From Chelonoidis abingdonii (Eukaryota; Chordata; Testudines; Testudinidae), in NCBI RefSeq assembly GCF_003597395.2, contig NC_133770.1, positions 33,979,486 to 34,043,485 of the forward strand: 64,000 nucleotides of DNA, in the 5' to 3' direction. The stretch's first letter is position 1; every line of letters starts with the position of its first letter. A program made the position numbers and the translations under genes. This document shows, in pieces, positions 24,301 to 37,350 of this stretch. The notes under the pieces were generated by a model, which ran no database searches, was not told the DNA's origin, and saw nothing but the letters and a program-made list of their open reading frames with translations.

Positions 24301-26855
24301 GGTCACTGCACTTCACTGCTTACTGTAGTCTGTGCATGTAAAGCTCAACCTGACGTCAAGCTGAGATGAAGCTGGCAGTGTGATATAACACAAGTGATAG
24401 GGGCATGTGATATGCTCAGTACTATTTCTGAAATCCTTCCCAAACTCCAATAACGTGATTATCAATTCTCCAGAGCAGCCCTGGGTTTGATTTGCAATTA
24501 CCAAACTGCTGCCATGCAGGTAAAATAAAGGTTCTAAATCTCCAGTGCCTTGCACCAGGTGAAGTCATTTACACGAGCGCATAGGGAGTGTGAACTGCTA
24601 CCACCATTGTAAAAGTGGAGAATTCTGCTTTGGCAGCATTTTGCACCCACTTCACCCCCTGTGCAATTATTTTCACCTGGGCAAAGTAGTGGAGAACCTG
24701 GCTAACTGTCTGCAAAGACACCAGCATTTAGAAAGTGGTTCAGTGACTTGGAGTTCACTGTCCCTGGCAATTATAACTGAAAAGAGTCATGATCACGTAT
24801 GTTATAATCTTTGAAGCCAACATAGATGAAAACACATTGTCTTGTGTTTTCTACTGTGCCTCTAACTTCAGCATTAGCATTAGCTCTGTCTCTGAAATGC
24901 CTGAACCTTAGGAAATATGCACTCAGAGCTGAACTTCATAACTGAGACCCCATCTCTGTCTCAAACCTATAATTCTGATAAAAAGGGGGAGTTTGGACCA
25001 CACAAAAGGCAAGCCTGAAACACAGGCTCAGCAAAAAGAGAGGGCCTGAGGAGAAGAGAATATCATGAGACAAGAAATACAGAGGTGCCAAGTACAAAGA
25101 AGAGATGCATCCTTGGAAATGTCCAGTTAGGATAGTGTGGGATTGGGGTGGCACTGGCACACACAGCAAGACAGCAACTAAGGACAACTTGATTGTATTT
25201 GGAAAGTAGAGGAAGTGTGTAGAGGTGATGGGTGGGAGGGGAGAAAGAGAGTGCCCGTGTATATCCTGAAAACAAAGAGAGAACATGATCCTTGGGAGCT
25301 ATTGGAGTTGTTGAAGAGGTAATCATTTATGAAGAGTATCCTCGTGAAATGCTTCCCTGGGAAATGTTTCCAGTTAACAGGCCTCACAGAGTCAAATAAT
25401 TTATTTTATTCATGCTATGAGACGTACAATAACATTATTCAGGGGGAAATGTTTATCATATGATGAGTAATTTCTCCTGGTACAACATGTTAGGGCCAGA
25501 TCTTCAACTGCTGTCAGTCATGTAGCTGCACTGATATCACTGGAGCGACGCTGATTTACACAAGTGGAAGGTCCGACTTGCAGTGTTTCACAGAGATGTC
25601 CACAGTGTTTGTTGAAATGTCTTGAGCTTGTCAGAGTGTAAAATAGTTGGTGCTGCTGATTCGCATTCAGTCTAGTTCCCCACCCACACACACCCCTCCC
25701 TGTGATTCCAGTGAGACATGGTAGAGAAGAGCTGCAAGCCTGGGACACCCCTCTTTTTGTCTCCCTCATGGTTGTTTTCCTCCTCTGCCTTAGACACAGA
25801 CTCTCAAGTGAAGCTAATGTTAATTTACATCCTATTTTACACAAGTAGCTACCTCAGTTTTGTTGTGTAAGTGTGTCTTTTAATCCACATTTGCAATGCT
25901 TTGTGAAACAACTGTCTGTTCAGTTAGAATGAGGACAGGGCTTTGGGTTTTTATAGATTATAGGTTGAAATCAAAATTTCCATAGCTATTTTGGATTTTG
26001 AACCTAACCTTTCTGTTTGTAAACATCCAGGCAACTGAGAGACTGTCTTCCCTTCCTTCTCCCACCAGGCATTTCTGAGGCATCAGCTGAAAGCATTTCT
26101 TTGCCTTACCTCTCTCACCCCTAACTATCCCTTTCTGGTTTGGAAATCATCCTGAAAATTATACAACAAAGACCGTGTGAATGGCAACTAAAAATGACTA
26201 GGAAAGCAGGGCCTGGCCTTTGAAAAGAAAATAAGAATGTGGGTGTGAAAGATGCTATTAAAAATTCCAGAGAGACTCTCCTCATCTTGCTCTGAAACAT
26301 TAAATTGCAGGTTTAAAGGTTTTGTAGCCCTGGTGGATCTAACGCCCTCCTTTTGGACACCTTCCTCCTACTATGCTAAGTTTCCCAACCTCTATAACCA
26401 CTTTCTGGCTTCTTTGTGGTAAAACTTCTCACTAGACCAGACTGGGGCCCTTCCTGGAGAGGGAGAACTAGTTACATCATGAAATCCACATGCTGATTAA
26501 CAGATGCTACACCTTTATGAAGGACTTCTTTTTCCCTTTCAGTAACCACTGTACTCCTGTCTACAGCCCTGTGACCAGCATGAGCTGCTTCCCGCGCTCC
26601 CCTAAGGACACTCCGACTGACCAGCAGAGTCCCTATGTGGGCTGTGAGGCTCCCTGGCTCTTAGCACTCTCTCCACACTCCCAGCCAGTGCTGGCCTGAA
26701 GATGAGACCAAGACAGGGCATGAATACAGGCTTCCTGCTTGGAAGAGTGTGAACTAGCTCTGGACTTGCGAGCTAACCCTTCATAACAGTTAGGCCAAAT
26801 GTCTTCAACTTTGGTGTCTAATGTTAAATCAAAGTGGTTTGATCTTCTGAGATAT
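21371..26855. other. Long stretch without a recognised gene
   Basis: Mostly unique sequence. The longest frames (about 115 codons, such as one on the minus strand at 24936-25286) lack recognisable domains. A segment around 23580-24000 has a C/T-rich texture like an old mobile element, but I cannot assign it. Short GGAA and TTTA runs occur near 22670 and 24220. Confidence 0.5.
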
Positions 26856-26907
26856 GCTGAGCACCCACAAATACCACTGAAGTCACTGGGAGCTGTGGGT
26901 GCTCAGC
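26856..26907. repeat. Short hairpin relic
   Basis: Perfect 14-bp arms GCTGAGCACCCACA (26856-26869) and TGTGGGTGCTCAGC (26894-26907) surround a 24-bp centre containing an ACTGAAGTCACTGGGA phrase. This matches, from memory, a very old and widespread amniote inverted-repeat element. Confidence 0.65.
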
Positions 26908-29674
26908 ACCTCTGAAAATCAGTTAGCATAGGGAGGGGTCTACAAATATGGATGTAGGTGCTTAACTTTGACAGTTTACAGAATATAGGGTAACACAGCA
27001 CCTGCAAACACCATTGACACTGGATTTGGAAACACATTTTATGCTTTATTTTCATCAAAAATATTCTTGTTTAGGCAGTAACTGAAAAGTAGTGCTCCAG
27101 TCTCAATGCTTTTTGTTTGTGGCCATTACAGACTGGATTCTTTGCTCAGCCCACTTTGTCCTCCATAAATGGAGCAAAGTGGCACTAAACTGGCTGGAGA
27201 ATTTCCCCTCCACAAGGGAAATTTGCCAGTGATAGCTGACAGAGGTAGCTCCTACTCCAGTTCCCCCACTCCCCAAAAAAGTCAAGGAGGGGGTGCAGTG
27301 GGGACATACCGGGGCAGGACCATGGGTGGGATGGGGAGGAAAGGGGCATGGTGGAGCAGAGTGTTGATATTCTCCTCCTTCCACTGGTCCTAACTTGCCC
27401 TGGGGCAAGGTGATCCTTAGTCACAGAATCATGATCAGCTCCCTCCAGTCCCCTGCCGTATCCAAACGCAGAATCCACAGCTATGTTCTTTCCAGTGGAA
27501 TTTTCAAGAGGGGATTTGGTTAGCACTCTTGTTCTAATTCAAGAAAGACAAAAAGAAAAGTTCAGTTTCTGCGTGGTACAGTATCCTGGAGGTGAGGTTA
27601 GCTTAGGATCATCTTGTTGTCAGGTATGGTCCCACCAGATTAAGGTGGTACCAGCCATTCAGACAAAGTTGCCCTCACTGAGAACTCTGCTTTTGTGGTC
27701 AGACTCTTCTGACTCAGATGAAAGTGTTTATTTTTCATCCCTGGAATCACAGCCTTATACTGTGGTTAAGGAACATTATCATTTTTATTAATTGACTATT
27801 CAGCAGCGATTGTGCTCAGTGATGTACAAGACACAAAATTAAAAGAGACCTTCCCCTGAAATGCTTACAGTCTGATAGACAAAACCAGAATTGACAGGAC
27901 ACATTGGGAAGCCCAGAGGAGGGAATCATCTGGAGCTTTATTATACAGGCATTTCTCCCCTTTGACCTATTTCTTAGATGTATTATGGGAGAAGTCTTTA
28001 AGAGATGCTTGAAGGTGGACAAGAGAGTGCTCTGGTGACCCAGGCTGGGGAGAGCTATCTATGTGTAAGGGATGGTGTGGAAAAAGGCCCAAAGGAAGAA
28101 GAAGGAGGAGGAGGAGAAAAAGCTACCAAGGGTGGTAAGGAGGCTAGCACCTTTGGCAGAGGACAGGGTTTAAAGCAGTAAGAGAAAAGTTCAGAGGTGC
28201 AGATCAGGATAGAGTTGTGGAGGGACTTGCAGGTAGCTGAACCCATTCAAGTAAAGACGAAGCGACCTGATCTTATGGACAATACTGAAATGGCATTCAG
28301 GTCTTTAGGAAGCTCATCTATTCTGATCATTTACCATCCTCACCACCACTATTTTGCTTAACACCTCTGCACTTCTAAATTCTAGGAAGGAACTGATAAG
28401 GAAGTGCTGAAAAGCTAAGGTATTCTCATAGTGTTTCCAGCCCCATCAGAAGCATAACGAAGTGGAAATCCCAAGAGGGAGACTGTTCTTATTATCTTGT
28501 AAGTTATTTTTATTTCCAGCCGAAGAGAATAAGACTATATAGATAAGGCTCCAATAAGCAGTTGGAGGAGCTTTTCACTGAATCTCACATTTCAAAAATT
28601 GTTATTCGAAGTCTGAATTCTTCATGACCATGAAGACAATCAATTCATAGAAATAAAAAATGGAAAATATCTGTTAGGTGTTCAAATTAATCCTTCATGG
28701 GCCATGACAGGACTGTCCAAGAGAGTGATGGTATGTTGTCCCAGAGAGGGTCTAGATCTGTCTGATCTGAACTGTACCTACTGCTGTACCAATCTATATC
28801 ATTTATACATTTGAAGGAACTGGCTCAATTTGCATGATAATGACACCTTCTCCGGAAAGGTGTTTAAGATGATCCATAATGGAGTTAGTGAGAGTTTATG
28901 TGAAGCACCTAAATCCATATACTGGTAGCACCCCTTAGAGAAAAAAACACCTATTCAAAGTGGGGAATGGCTTTCTGCAAATGCACCCAGTGTTCATGTA
29001 CTCATGAAAACAGCTGTCTCACCAGTACAAAGAAAGCAAATAAGTTGTATATAAAAGGTTACACAATCAAGTTACTGGTATAAGAGAAAAAAGGTTGATT
29101 GTATTACTGTACATGGACCGCATAACAATGAGGTTCCCTGCACATTAAATGGCAAAATACCTTTCAAAAAGCAGACCCACGTGCGAACCAGGAGCCAATG
29201 GCATGATGTTAAACATGACAGTTCTTGCCTGCAATGCCTCAAAAGCGCTCAGCTTGGGCCTAACTTTGCGTCATTTGAAATCAGTGGGAATGTCACCCTG
29301 GCCTCCAGTGGGAGCCTAGTCCAGCCAATGCTGAGTGCTTTTGAAGAGCTGACCCTGAATGTTTCATATTGTGTTAGCCACAACATGTTATTTAACTTAT
29401 GTTCTAACACAACGTAATATTCCGAGCTCGTAGAGATCCACTTCTGCCATGCTGTCTGCAATGAATAGAGTCAACTTGTATAGAAATTGCCTATTGTTGT
29501 TCCCAAATCTCAGTCTGCTTGTTGATATGCCTTTCCTCAGATTGTGGGCTTCTCAGAGCAGGTACTCTGAATGTTTACAAAGCACTTAGAACATCATGGG
29601 TGGTACCAGAAGCCAAAGTAATCTATACAGAAAGATTCCAGGATTGTCACTGTCTGTGTCATTTGGATGCCTAC
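26908..29674. other. Stretch without a recognised gene
   Basis: No protein-coding similarity was seen. Around 27790-28250 a phrase with TGCTTACAGTCTGATAGACA resembles MIR/L3-type relics but is too decayed to call firmly. A GAA/GGA-rich run lies near 28092-28121. A repeat phrase with TCAGTGGGAATGTCACCCTG lies near 29281. Confidence 0.45.
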
Positions 29675-29820
29675 GTCTGTATAGTCAGTGTGAAGTGATG
29701 GAAGCAACTTCAAGCATGATTGAGGGCTCTCTTTGTTCAGGATATCATCAGATTGAATCGTCACTGGGTTTCATGGTCTTTTACTGTCCAGTTTGTTAAG
29801 TTCTCAGCCATTTTGACTTT
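29675..29820 (+). repeat. Left copy of a diverged direct repeat
   Basis: Shares order and wording with 31593-31731: GTCTGTATAGTCAGTGTGAA against GTCTGTTGAGTCAGTGTAAT, then TCACTGGGTTTCATGGTC against TCACTGGGTTCATGGTC, then TTCTCAGCCA against TTTCAGCCA. By eye it is roughly 65-70% similar. The family is unknown. Confidence 0.6.
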
Positions 29821-29989
29821 ATGAATTATCCTTGTGCAATATATTGTGCTAGTAAGGCATGTATCTATGGCATGCCAAGAATCCTAGACCATTGTGATAT
29901 CAGAGGTAACTCACCCAGTTACCACCCTTATTCTACAGCTAATTTCCATGCAGCAGTTTAATTGGTTGTATGAGGAAGAATGCACAGAT

Positions 29990-30390
29990 GGTGAATTATT
30001 CACCCAACTGCCACACCATTGCACACAACACTCATTCATCACCCAACAAATTCATTCAGCGCCCTCAGCACAACATAACCAGCACAATACAACAACCAGC
30101 ACACACAATAACCCCAAATACACTTAGCCCTTCACTGAAGCACACACCTCTCATTCATCACCTGCACAAATTTCCCAGCACAATCCCTCAGACACAAATC
30201 AATACAACCACCCACACCACAACACATCCAGCATGCATAATATCCCCCAAACACACATAGTCCCTCACTGAGGCATTCATCTCCATTCACCACCCACACA
30301 AATCCACACAACTGTCACAGCACAATACAATCTACTTAGAAATTGACACAACTACCCACACAATAACACAATCAGCATATACAATGACAA
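29990..30390 (+). repeat. C/A-rich tandem repeat, about 120-133 bp period
   Basis: Phrases recur in order: CTCATTCATC at 30031 and 30150 and CTCCATTCAC at 30281; TAGCCCTTCACTGA at 30125 and TAGTCCCTCACTGA at 30258. That is about three degenerate units. The strand is nearly free of G, made of CACA, CAACA and CCCACAC motifs, so any open frame through it is compositional. Confidence 0.75.
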
Positions 30391-30394
30391 ATGC

Positions 30395-31565
30395 AATGGG
30401 ATAAGAGGGAAGGTCCTCTCATGGATCAGTAACTTGTTAAAAGATAGGAAACAAAGGGTAGGAATAAATAGTCAGTTTTCAGAATGGGGAGAGGTAAATA
30501 GTAGTCTGTACTGGGCCCAGTCCTATTCAACATATTCATAAATGATCTGAGAAAAGGGGTAAATGGTGAGGTGACGTCATTTGCAGATGATACAAAACTA
30601 CTCCAGATAACTAAGTCCAAAGCAGACTGTGAAGAGTTACAAAAGGATCTCTCAAAACTGGGTGACTGGGCAACAAAATGGCAGATGATATTCATTGTTG
30701 ATGAATGCAAAATAATGCACCCTGGAAAACATAATCCCAACTATACATATAAAATGGGGTCTAAATTAGCTGTTACCACTCAAGAAGGAGATCTTGGAGT
30801 CATTGTGGATAGTTCTCTGAAAACATCCACTCAATGTGCAGCAGCAGTCAAAAAATAGAACAGAATGTTGGGAATCATTAGGAAAGAGATAGATAATAAG
30901 ACAGAAAATATATTGCTCTATATAAATCCATGGTATGCACACATCTTGAATACTGTGTGCAGATCTGGTTGCCTCATCTCAAAAAAGATATACTGAAATT
31001 GGAAAAGGTACAGAAAAAGGTAACAAAAATTATTAGGGGTATGGAACAGCTTCCGTATGATGAGAAATTAATAAGACTGGGACTTTTCAGCTTAGAAAAG
31101 AGACATCTAAGGGAAGATATGATAGAGGTCTATAAAATCATAACTGGTTTAGAGAAAGTAAATGAGGAAGTGTTATTTACGCCTCATAACACAAAAACTA
31201 GGGGTCACCCAATGAAATTAATAGGCAGTAGGTTTAAAACAAACAAATAAAAGGACGTATTTGCCAGAGGATGTTATGAAGGCCAAGACTATACCAGGGT
31301 CAAAAAAGAGCTAGATAAATTCATGAAGGATAGGTCCATCAATGGCTATTAGCCAAGATGGGCAGGAATGCAAAACCATGCTCTGAAATGTCCCTTGCCT
31401 CTCACTGCCAGAAGCTGGGAATGGGCGACAGAGGATGGATCACTTGATGATTACCTGTTCTGTTCATTCCATCTGGGGCACCTGGCACTGGCCACTGTTG
31501 AAAGACACCGTATTGGGCTAGCTGGACCATTGGCCTGACCCATTATGGCTGTTCTTATGTTCTTA
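30395..31565 (+). mobile_element. CR1-group LINE, 5'-truncated, TTCTTATG-type end
   Basis: Contains a partial reverse transcriptase followed by a 3' UTR and an end at TTCTTATGTTCTTA. The octamer-like terminus and the sentence ending CTGGCCACTGTTGAAAGACA are typical of one CR1-superfamily lineage in reptiles. The left break is near 30393, directly against the C/A tandem repeat. Confidence 0.8.
30410..31350 (+). pseudogene. Reverse transcriptase relic of the CR1-group LINE
   Basis: The order of blocks is KVLSWISNLLKDRKQRVGI, VLYWAQSYST-type damaged sequence, then FADDTKLLQITKS (the catalytic F/Y-A-D-D motif, near 30577), [80 protein letters not shown] and finally KFMKDRSINGY before a stop near 31350. 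The conserved GVPQG segment just before SVLGP is missing (about 15 bp deleted near 30503) and frame shifts separate the blocks. The two catalytic Asp of FADD survive but the enzyme is not functional. Confidence 0.8.
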
Positions 31566-31592
31566 GCCCCAAACATCACTGAAGCCTAGAAT

Positions 31593-31731
31593 GTCTGTTG
31601 AGTCAGTGTAATGTGATAGAAATAGCTGCAAGCAATGGGATTTGGTTTAGAATATCACTAGGTTGAATCATCACTGGGTTCATGGTCTGTTACCATCCAA
31701 TTTCTAAGTTTTCAGCCACTTTTGGCTTTTT
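31593..31731 (+). repeat. Right copy of the diverged direct repeat
   Basis: Partner of 29675-29820 in the same orientation. The two copies bracket the C/A tandem repeat and the CR1-group LINE. They may be a local duplication split by later insertions or two copies of an unknown interspersed repeat. Confidence 0.6.
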
Positions 31732-32000
31732 TACCCTTCACTTTACAAATTAGCCCCAGGCGACAGCCCAGGCTTTCAGCTACTAGTAATAAATGCATTT
31801 CTGTTCTAATCACCTCTGACTCCAGCATTGAAAAGAATGTTTACACTGTGAAAAATAACAGAGCAAATGGGTCACAATTTAGAGTCAGACTTTAACCTCA
31901 AAGTCACATCACAGAGGCCTCAAAAAAAAAAAAATCCATTACAGGACATGCAGAGCAGTGAAGTTTTCAAGACACCCAGTGATGGAACAATAACTATGAC

Positions 32001-32674
32001 TAGGGCCCTATCAAATTCACGGTCCATTTTAGTCAATTTCATGGCCATGGCCACTATTTTAAAATAGTACATTTCATGATTTCAACCATTTAAATCTGAA
32101 ATTTCACAGTGTTATAATTGCAGGGATCCTGACCCAAAAAGGCATTGCAGGGGCAGGGGTCACAAGGTTATTGTAGGGGGGGTTGCGGTGCTGCTGCCCC
32201 TATTTTTGTTGGGCTACTGGCAGCAGCATTGCCTTCAGATCTGGGCAGCTGGAGAGCAGAAGCTGCTGACCAGGAGCCCACCTCTGAATGTAGAACTGCC
32301 GCCAGCAGCCCCACAGAAGAAAGGGTGGCATGGTATGATATTGCCACCCTTACTTCTGCACTGCTGCTGGTGGAACGCTGCCTTCAGGGCTGGGCAACTG
32401 GCCAGCAGCCGCTGCTCTCTGGCTGCCCAACTCTGAAGGCGGCAGCACAGAAGTAAAGGTGGCAATACCGTGACCTCCTTAAACTAATCTTGCGACCCCT
32501 CCCCTCCACAACTTCCTTTTGGGTTAGGACTCCCAATTTAAAAAACGCTGGTCTCCCCTGGGAAAGCTGTATAGTATAGGGTAAAAACATCCAAAAGACC
32601 AGATTTCACGAGGGGAGACCAGATTTCACGGTGCATGACGCGTTTTTCATGGCTGTGAATTTGGTAGGGCCCTA
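32001..32674 (-). mobile_element. Non-autonomous hAT element with TAGGGCCCTA ends, copy 2
   Basis: Both ends are TAGGGCCCTA. The 8-bp duplication is ACTATGAC (31993-32000) and ACTGTGAC (32675-32682), 7 of 8 matching. Internally it is the reverse complement of the layout at 20568-21220: here the CATTTCATGATTTCAACCAT side is on the left and the GTATAGTATAGGGTAAAAAC side on the right. No transposase. Confidence 0.88.
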
Positions 32675-35600
32675 ACTGTGACATGTAGCTAGCTAATTCT
32701 CAGTACAGGTGTTCATGAACACTGAAATGTATTCTGGGTACTGTGAGAAAAATTATTCTGCTTCTCATCAAGGACGCTTCATTTGATGGAAAACAAAGTG
32801 CTATGTAGTCCTTTTTCCCATGTTTAGCTATGGCCTGGGAAAGTTAAAATTCTGTGGTTATGGCTGGGACTTTTGTTTTGTTTTGCTTTGTCCCTGTCTC
32901 ACTTATAAGTGTGTATCAAATAATGAAAAGCACTGTGCTGAAGGAGAGGGAAGATGTGTTGACACTGAGAAAGGAAGTGCTAAATATAAGCGTTGCTAAA
33001 TGCCCATTTCGTGATCTCAGCTGTCTGTGTCATAGGAAAAACAACATCTAAGTTCAGCTGTTTGAGCTCAACAACCGAGGCTTAAAATGACTCTGAGTGG
33101 GCTAAAACAGCTCAAAGCCCTGAAAAAGTCAGTTGTGTCACTGCGATTATACTTAATTGGCATTGTGGGAAGCCTTTCTTTCTACGAATCTGCTCACACT
33201 GTCCCCTTGTGCAAAGAGCCTTTTCATTAGCTCCTGTGGACGTGCAGCCAAACATCCCAGCAAATACCAGCATTGTAATGTGATCTCAAAAGGGAGCAAA
33301 GAAGCCCAGAGCTATTCAAGCATTCTCGCTTTCTTCACAGACGCCTGACAGTCCCCAGTCTGGACTTCCTGATTTTCTCTCAGCACCCCACAAAGGAACT
33401 TTTCCTCCTAGTGCCCTTTCACCAGACAGACACTTCTTCCCTGTCTCCCCTGTACTCCCGGAATCACTCCTCCAGCAGGTTGGCTCAGTAACCTTTAACT
33501 CAGCTGCCTCCTGTTGCAGGATTCTAAATAGTAAGTGCAATGTTTTCTTCTAGGAAGGGATTTAAATCTAGTCCAGGGTCACTTGTGTCTTTCTGTGACA
33601 GATGAAAAGATAATGTTGTCTCTGGTAGAATGAGACTTGAAGGCTGTTCACATAGCTCAAACCACAAGGCCATTGCCCTCTGTTTCACAGGATCATAGTC
33701 CTTTAGTGTATGCAACAGAACTATAGCCTTGGGTTTACCCAGGGTAGCTCAGAAAAAAACTCCACTGTGCTTTTATTGGCTCCATTGGTATTTGTGTTTG
33801 TTTTGACCAAAATATGTGTTCCCTTATCTTGGCATCAGTAAGTCTACTCCCATCACAGCTGTATGCTTAGTAAACATTATCTGGATAGTCCAGGGACCCA
33901 GGGTGCACATGTTTATTCAGGTCTCTACAGTACTTTTGCTTTGGTTGTGATAAGCAGAGTTTACAACTAAACAAAACAACTACAAAGAACAAGAAAGCTG
34001 ACAGACTCCTTTCAAGCCATGTTGCTGGAAGGAGTAATAATCTTTTTACTTTCTTCCATCATTCTAAAGGGCAAATTCTACCCTGTATGTGCATGCTTTC
34101 CTGGTCAGTGGGAATTGCGTGCATGGATCTGACAGCAAAATTTGGTCACAAATACTACCAAGCCTTTATATAGTGGTCAAAGCATTTTATGGTGGATATA
34201 GAGACATATAAATAATAACATCCACTCTCCAGTCTAAAGGGCAGATGCCATTCTCCACATTTAAGAAGGACCCTTGCAGCTTCACTACCATGGAAAGCCT
34301 AGCAATGAAAGGCAGATGGTCTTTCCTAAGATTTACTAAAGAAGGCTTAATAAAAGATCAGGACAAATATCTATGGGTAATCAGGGAAATTTGACCCATC
34401 TGACTTATAGAGCCAGATACTGCCCTCCATTACTTGGCAATAAATCCAGAGAGCTCCATTGAAGAGAATGGAATTATTCCAAATTTTACACCATTAGAAG
34501 AGAGATCAGAGTCATGTCCTCTTCAGTCTCTTCTTTTGTATCCAAAGTAATTGCTTGGAAAGTGACCACCAGGATCTAAACTGCTTTAGTGGCATCCAGT
34601 AACACCACAGTAATAAGCAAAGGGCGAAAATCCATTGGAAGGATGAAACTCAAAGGATGAGTGAGAAGAGGCCTGAGAAGATAAAGATGTTCCTTAACAG
34701 AGCTAGAGAGAAGGAAATGTAGGGCTTTGCATGCCCAATCTGCTGCATGACAACACCAAACCCACATACACAGAGGCTGTTTTTAAAATAGGAGGCCTGT
34801 AACATTGTGCTGAAATGCAGTTCAAAATGTACACCTACCCTAGCAGGCTTGGGAGAGTTAAAGGATCTGCCCTTCCCCCATCCAATTCTCTGCTGTCAGG
34901 TGAAAGTTTCCCACAGGAAAATGAAAAAATCTGTGTCAAATGTATTTATTCATAAAAAAATGTCCCATTTGTATTCTTTTTCTCTCTTTCATGCACCCTC
35001 TGGGAGCAGTAGCCAGTTGCAAAAGAGAAAGCCCTTCAAACGTAGTCCTTTCCCACCCCACAGTGAACCTCATCAGGGCTTCCATCTCATGCCACAAGAA
35101 TGATGTTGCCTTTATGAGTAGTACACATGACCTGAAAGTCACAGAACTCATGTTACACAAGCGAGGACTTTGGCGCCAAGAGAAACTTGGTTGAATGCTG
35201 ACATATCGAGGTGGGTTTGTCCAAAATATGACCTCTTTTTTCTTTGTTTCTTGTATCTATTTGCAAGGTCTATGTAATCCTTCATGGATTTCCTTCTGGC
35301 CCCGAAACAATCACTTGTTGGTGCCTTCTGTGGCCTTGGGCACAGAGGTTTTATACAGCTATAAATAATGTATGTACAAATGGCAATGTGTCTAGGTAAG
35401 TTCATGGCCAAATACTTGATTATTGCAAGTATGGATTAGGCACACAACTGAGAGCAGCACAGGGCTTTTAAAAGTTTTTAAGGTGAGGCTTTTAAGCTAG
35501 GTCAGACCTTACATGCCACACGGGTTGTTCAGTTCATGTAGTGAGGTTTTTTATTATTATGATTCTCAGAACAAACCATTTTTCTATTTCTTATTTGTTT

Positions 35601-36639
35601 TCTCACTGCGACACTTCAGTCTAAACCTCCTTTTCCTAAGCACACCTTTAGACTAAAAAGATTTACAGCCGAGTCTCAGCTTGTGAAAATCAGTATAGTT
35701 CCATTGATTTTAGTATGAACTTTTCTTCCTTTAAATTTTGTTTTGTAAAGCTTACTCTTTTCATGCAATTGCGCTGGAATAAGGGACAGTAGAATACTGA
35801 GTTAATCGATGACCCACATTCCATGGGATAATTTTGCCTGAGTTTATTTGTCATGTATGGCAAATGTATCAGAAAAAAAGATAGATTACTTTTTCTGGCT
35901 GACATCCCCACATACATATTATGAAATTCTGCCCTTAAATTAAATGAAGGAGCTGCCACAAATAATCTTATGTTCCAGGTGGATAATACTGAGCATATTA
36001 TGAGAAAAGGTAGCCTGGACAAAATAGTCTTTTTCCCTTTCTGTGCCATTTTCACTGTTCCCACAGTAGTTTGCATTTTGAGTTCAGCCGTATTAGCTTC
36101 AAGCAAATTGACAAGTTCAAGCATGAATCTAATTTAAGCTTTGAATAAAACCCATCCGTGACAACTCTAATTATTAAGCAGATGCATTGCTTTTACCTTG
36201 ATTTATTACGTAGAAACAATTACAACCATTCTTCTCTGCATTCATTCATATTTCAATGACTTAGCGTGCAGGCTACCTTATCACCAAAACTTGGATCAAA
36301 AACCAGGTCTGCTGCCTACCAATAAATTGCTTCTGTGCCTGGAGTCTGACTATAGCATCCTATACCTGGATTTGTGTGGATGTGCCTAACAATTTCGCTA
36401 CACTTTAAGTGGAGATGAATCAGGGTACAGGGACTGGCTATCCCATGAAATGTGGGTGCACACATGAAAGTGCCCTCACTAATAGATCAAGCGCCATTAA
36501 TAGAAGATATGACAAGGATGATATCTGCCCTTTCATTGATAGCCTGCGTACATTATTTGTTGTTTGGTTTTGCAATGTGGGATACTGTTGGATCCCCAGC
36601 TGCTGTTAGATGATTATATAGCTGCAATGACCCAGGCAG
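32675..36639. other. Long stretch without a recognised gene
   Basis: AT-rich unique sequence. The longest frame, about 144 codons on the minus strand at 35690-36124, has no domain I recognise, and its composition (many K, N, F, S) fits AT-rich chance. No repeat boundaries were identified. Confidence 0.5.
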
Positions 36640-37350
36640 CTTTTTTCACCAACAGCTGGCCAGGAGGTGGCAATCATTTCTTTCAGACCTTGCTGACATT
36701 AACCACACCTTTGTCACCTGCCCAGTAGTCAGTTGCAACATGCTCTATATGGGGCTGCACATGACATCATCGTGGTGCAGAACATGGTGACTTGCTTGCT
36801 AAGTGGAGTTTCTCAGTGTCAGCACTTTGCAGCACTCCGTGATCTGCGCTGGCTGACTGGCAATTTCCAGCTGTAGTCTAAGGTGGTTTTTTGACTGACA
36901 TGATGCTAAAGGGCCTGGGACTCGACTACCTGCTGGATTATCTTTCTCCCTGGGCAACACTGCTGCAGTCCTGATCAGCAGAGGTGCTCGAGCTGGGACC
37001 CTCTTGTTATAGGAGAGAAAGCTCCTACCTGGGTATCTCCATGATGGCCCTTGAGGTTGGGAATTTACTTCCCCCGCTTGGTCCAGAATCTGCCTGTTGA
37101 CCTTCAGACTCCATCTCTCTTCACAAGCATTTGAGGAGGAAGGACTGCATTAAAGGCTGAGATTGGAGCACTGAGGTTCAGAATATGTGGCCACAGTAAT
37201 TCCCCCTCAGCCAGGTTTTGTTTCTAGGGAGGTTCTTGCATTAATATTTGTTTGTATAGGGTGCCCTGTATTTTTAACGTATGGCAAAGGTGCCTTGAAG
37301 CCTAGACAGGGAGTTTTTAATATTTTATGTGTATCTAAATAAATAAATAT
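36640..37350 (+). mobile_element. LINE relic, C-terminal and 3' end (L2/CR1 group)
   Basis: Near 36700 a frame reads THTFVTCPVVSCNMLYMGLH, the same block as at 7255. Later come LKGLGLDYLLDYLSPW near 36907 and a tail TAAATAAATAAATATT near 37338. Frames are broken throughout. It is a 5'-truncated, old insertion of the same broad LINE group as 7240-7640. Confidence 0.6.

Noticed and set aside
29975..30395. Possible CRISPR-like array
   Set aside because: Units are degenerate, C/A-rich, and lack conserved repeats with unique spacers; the window is vertebrate.
31993..32682. Frames inside 32145-32456 as a gene
   Set aside because: They fall within the hAT element with TAGGGCCCTA ends and match repeated modules also present at 20.6-21.2 kb.
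35690..36124. 144-codon minus-strand frame
   Set aside because: AT-rich composition, no domain, no supporting signals; kept only as part of the unassigned stretch.
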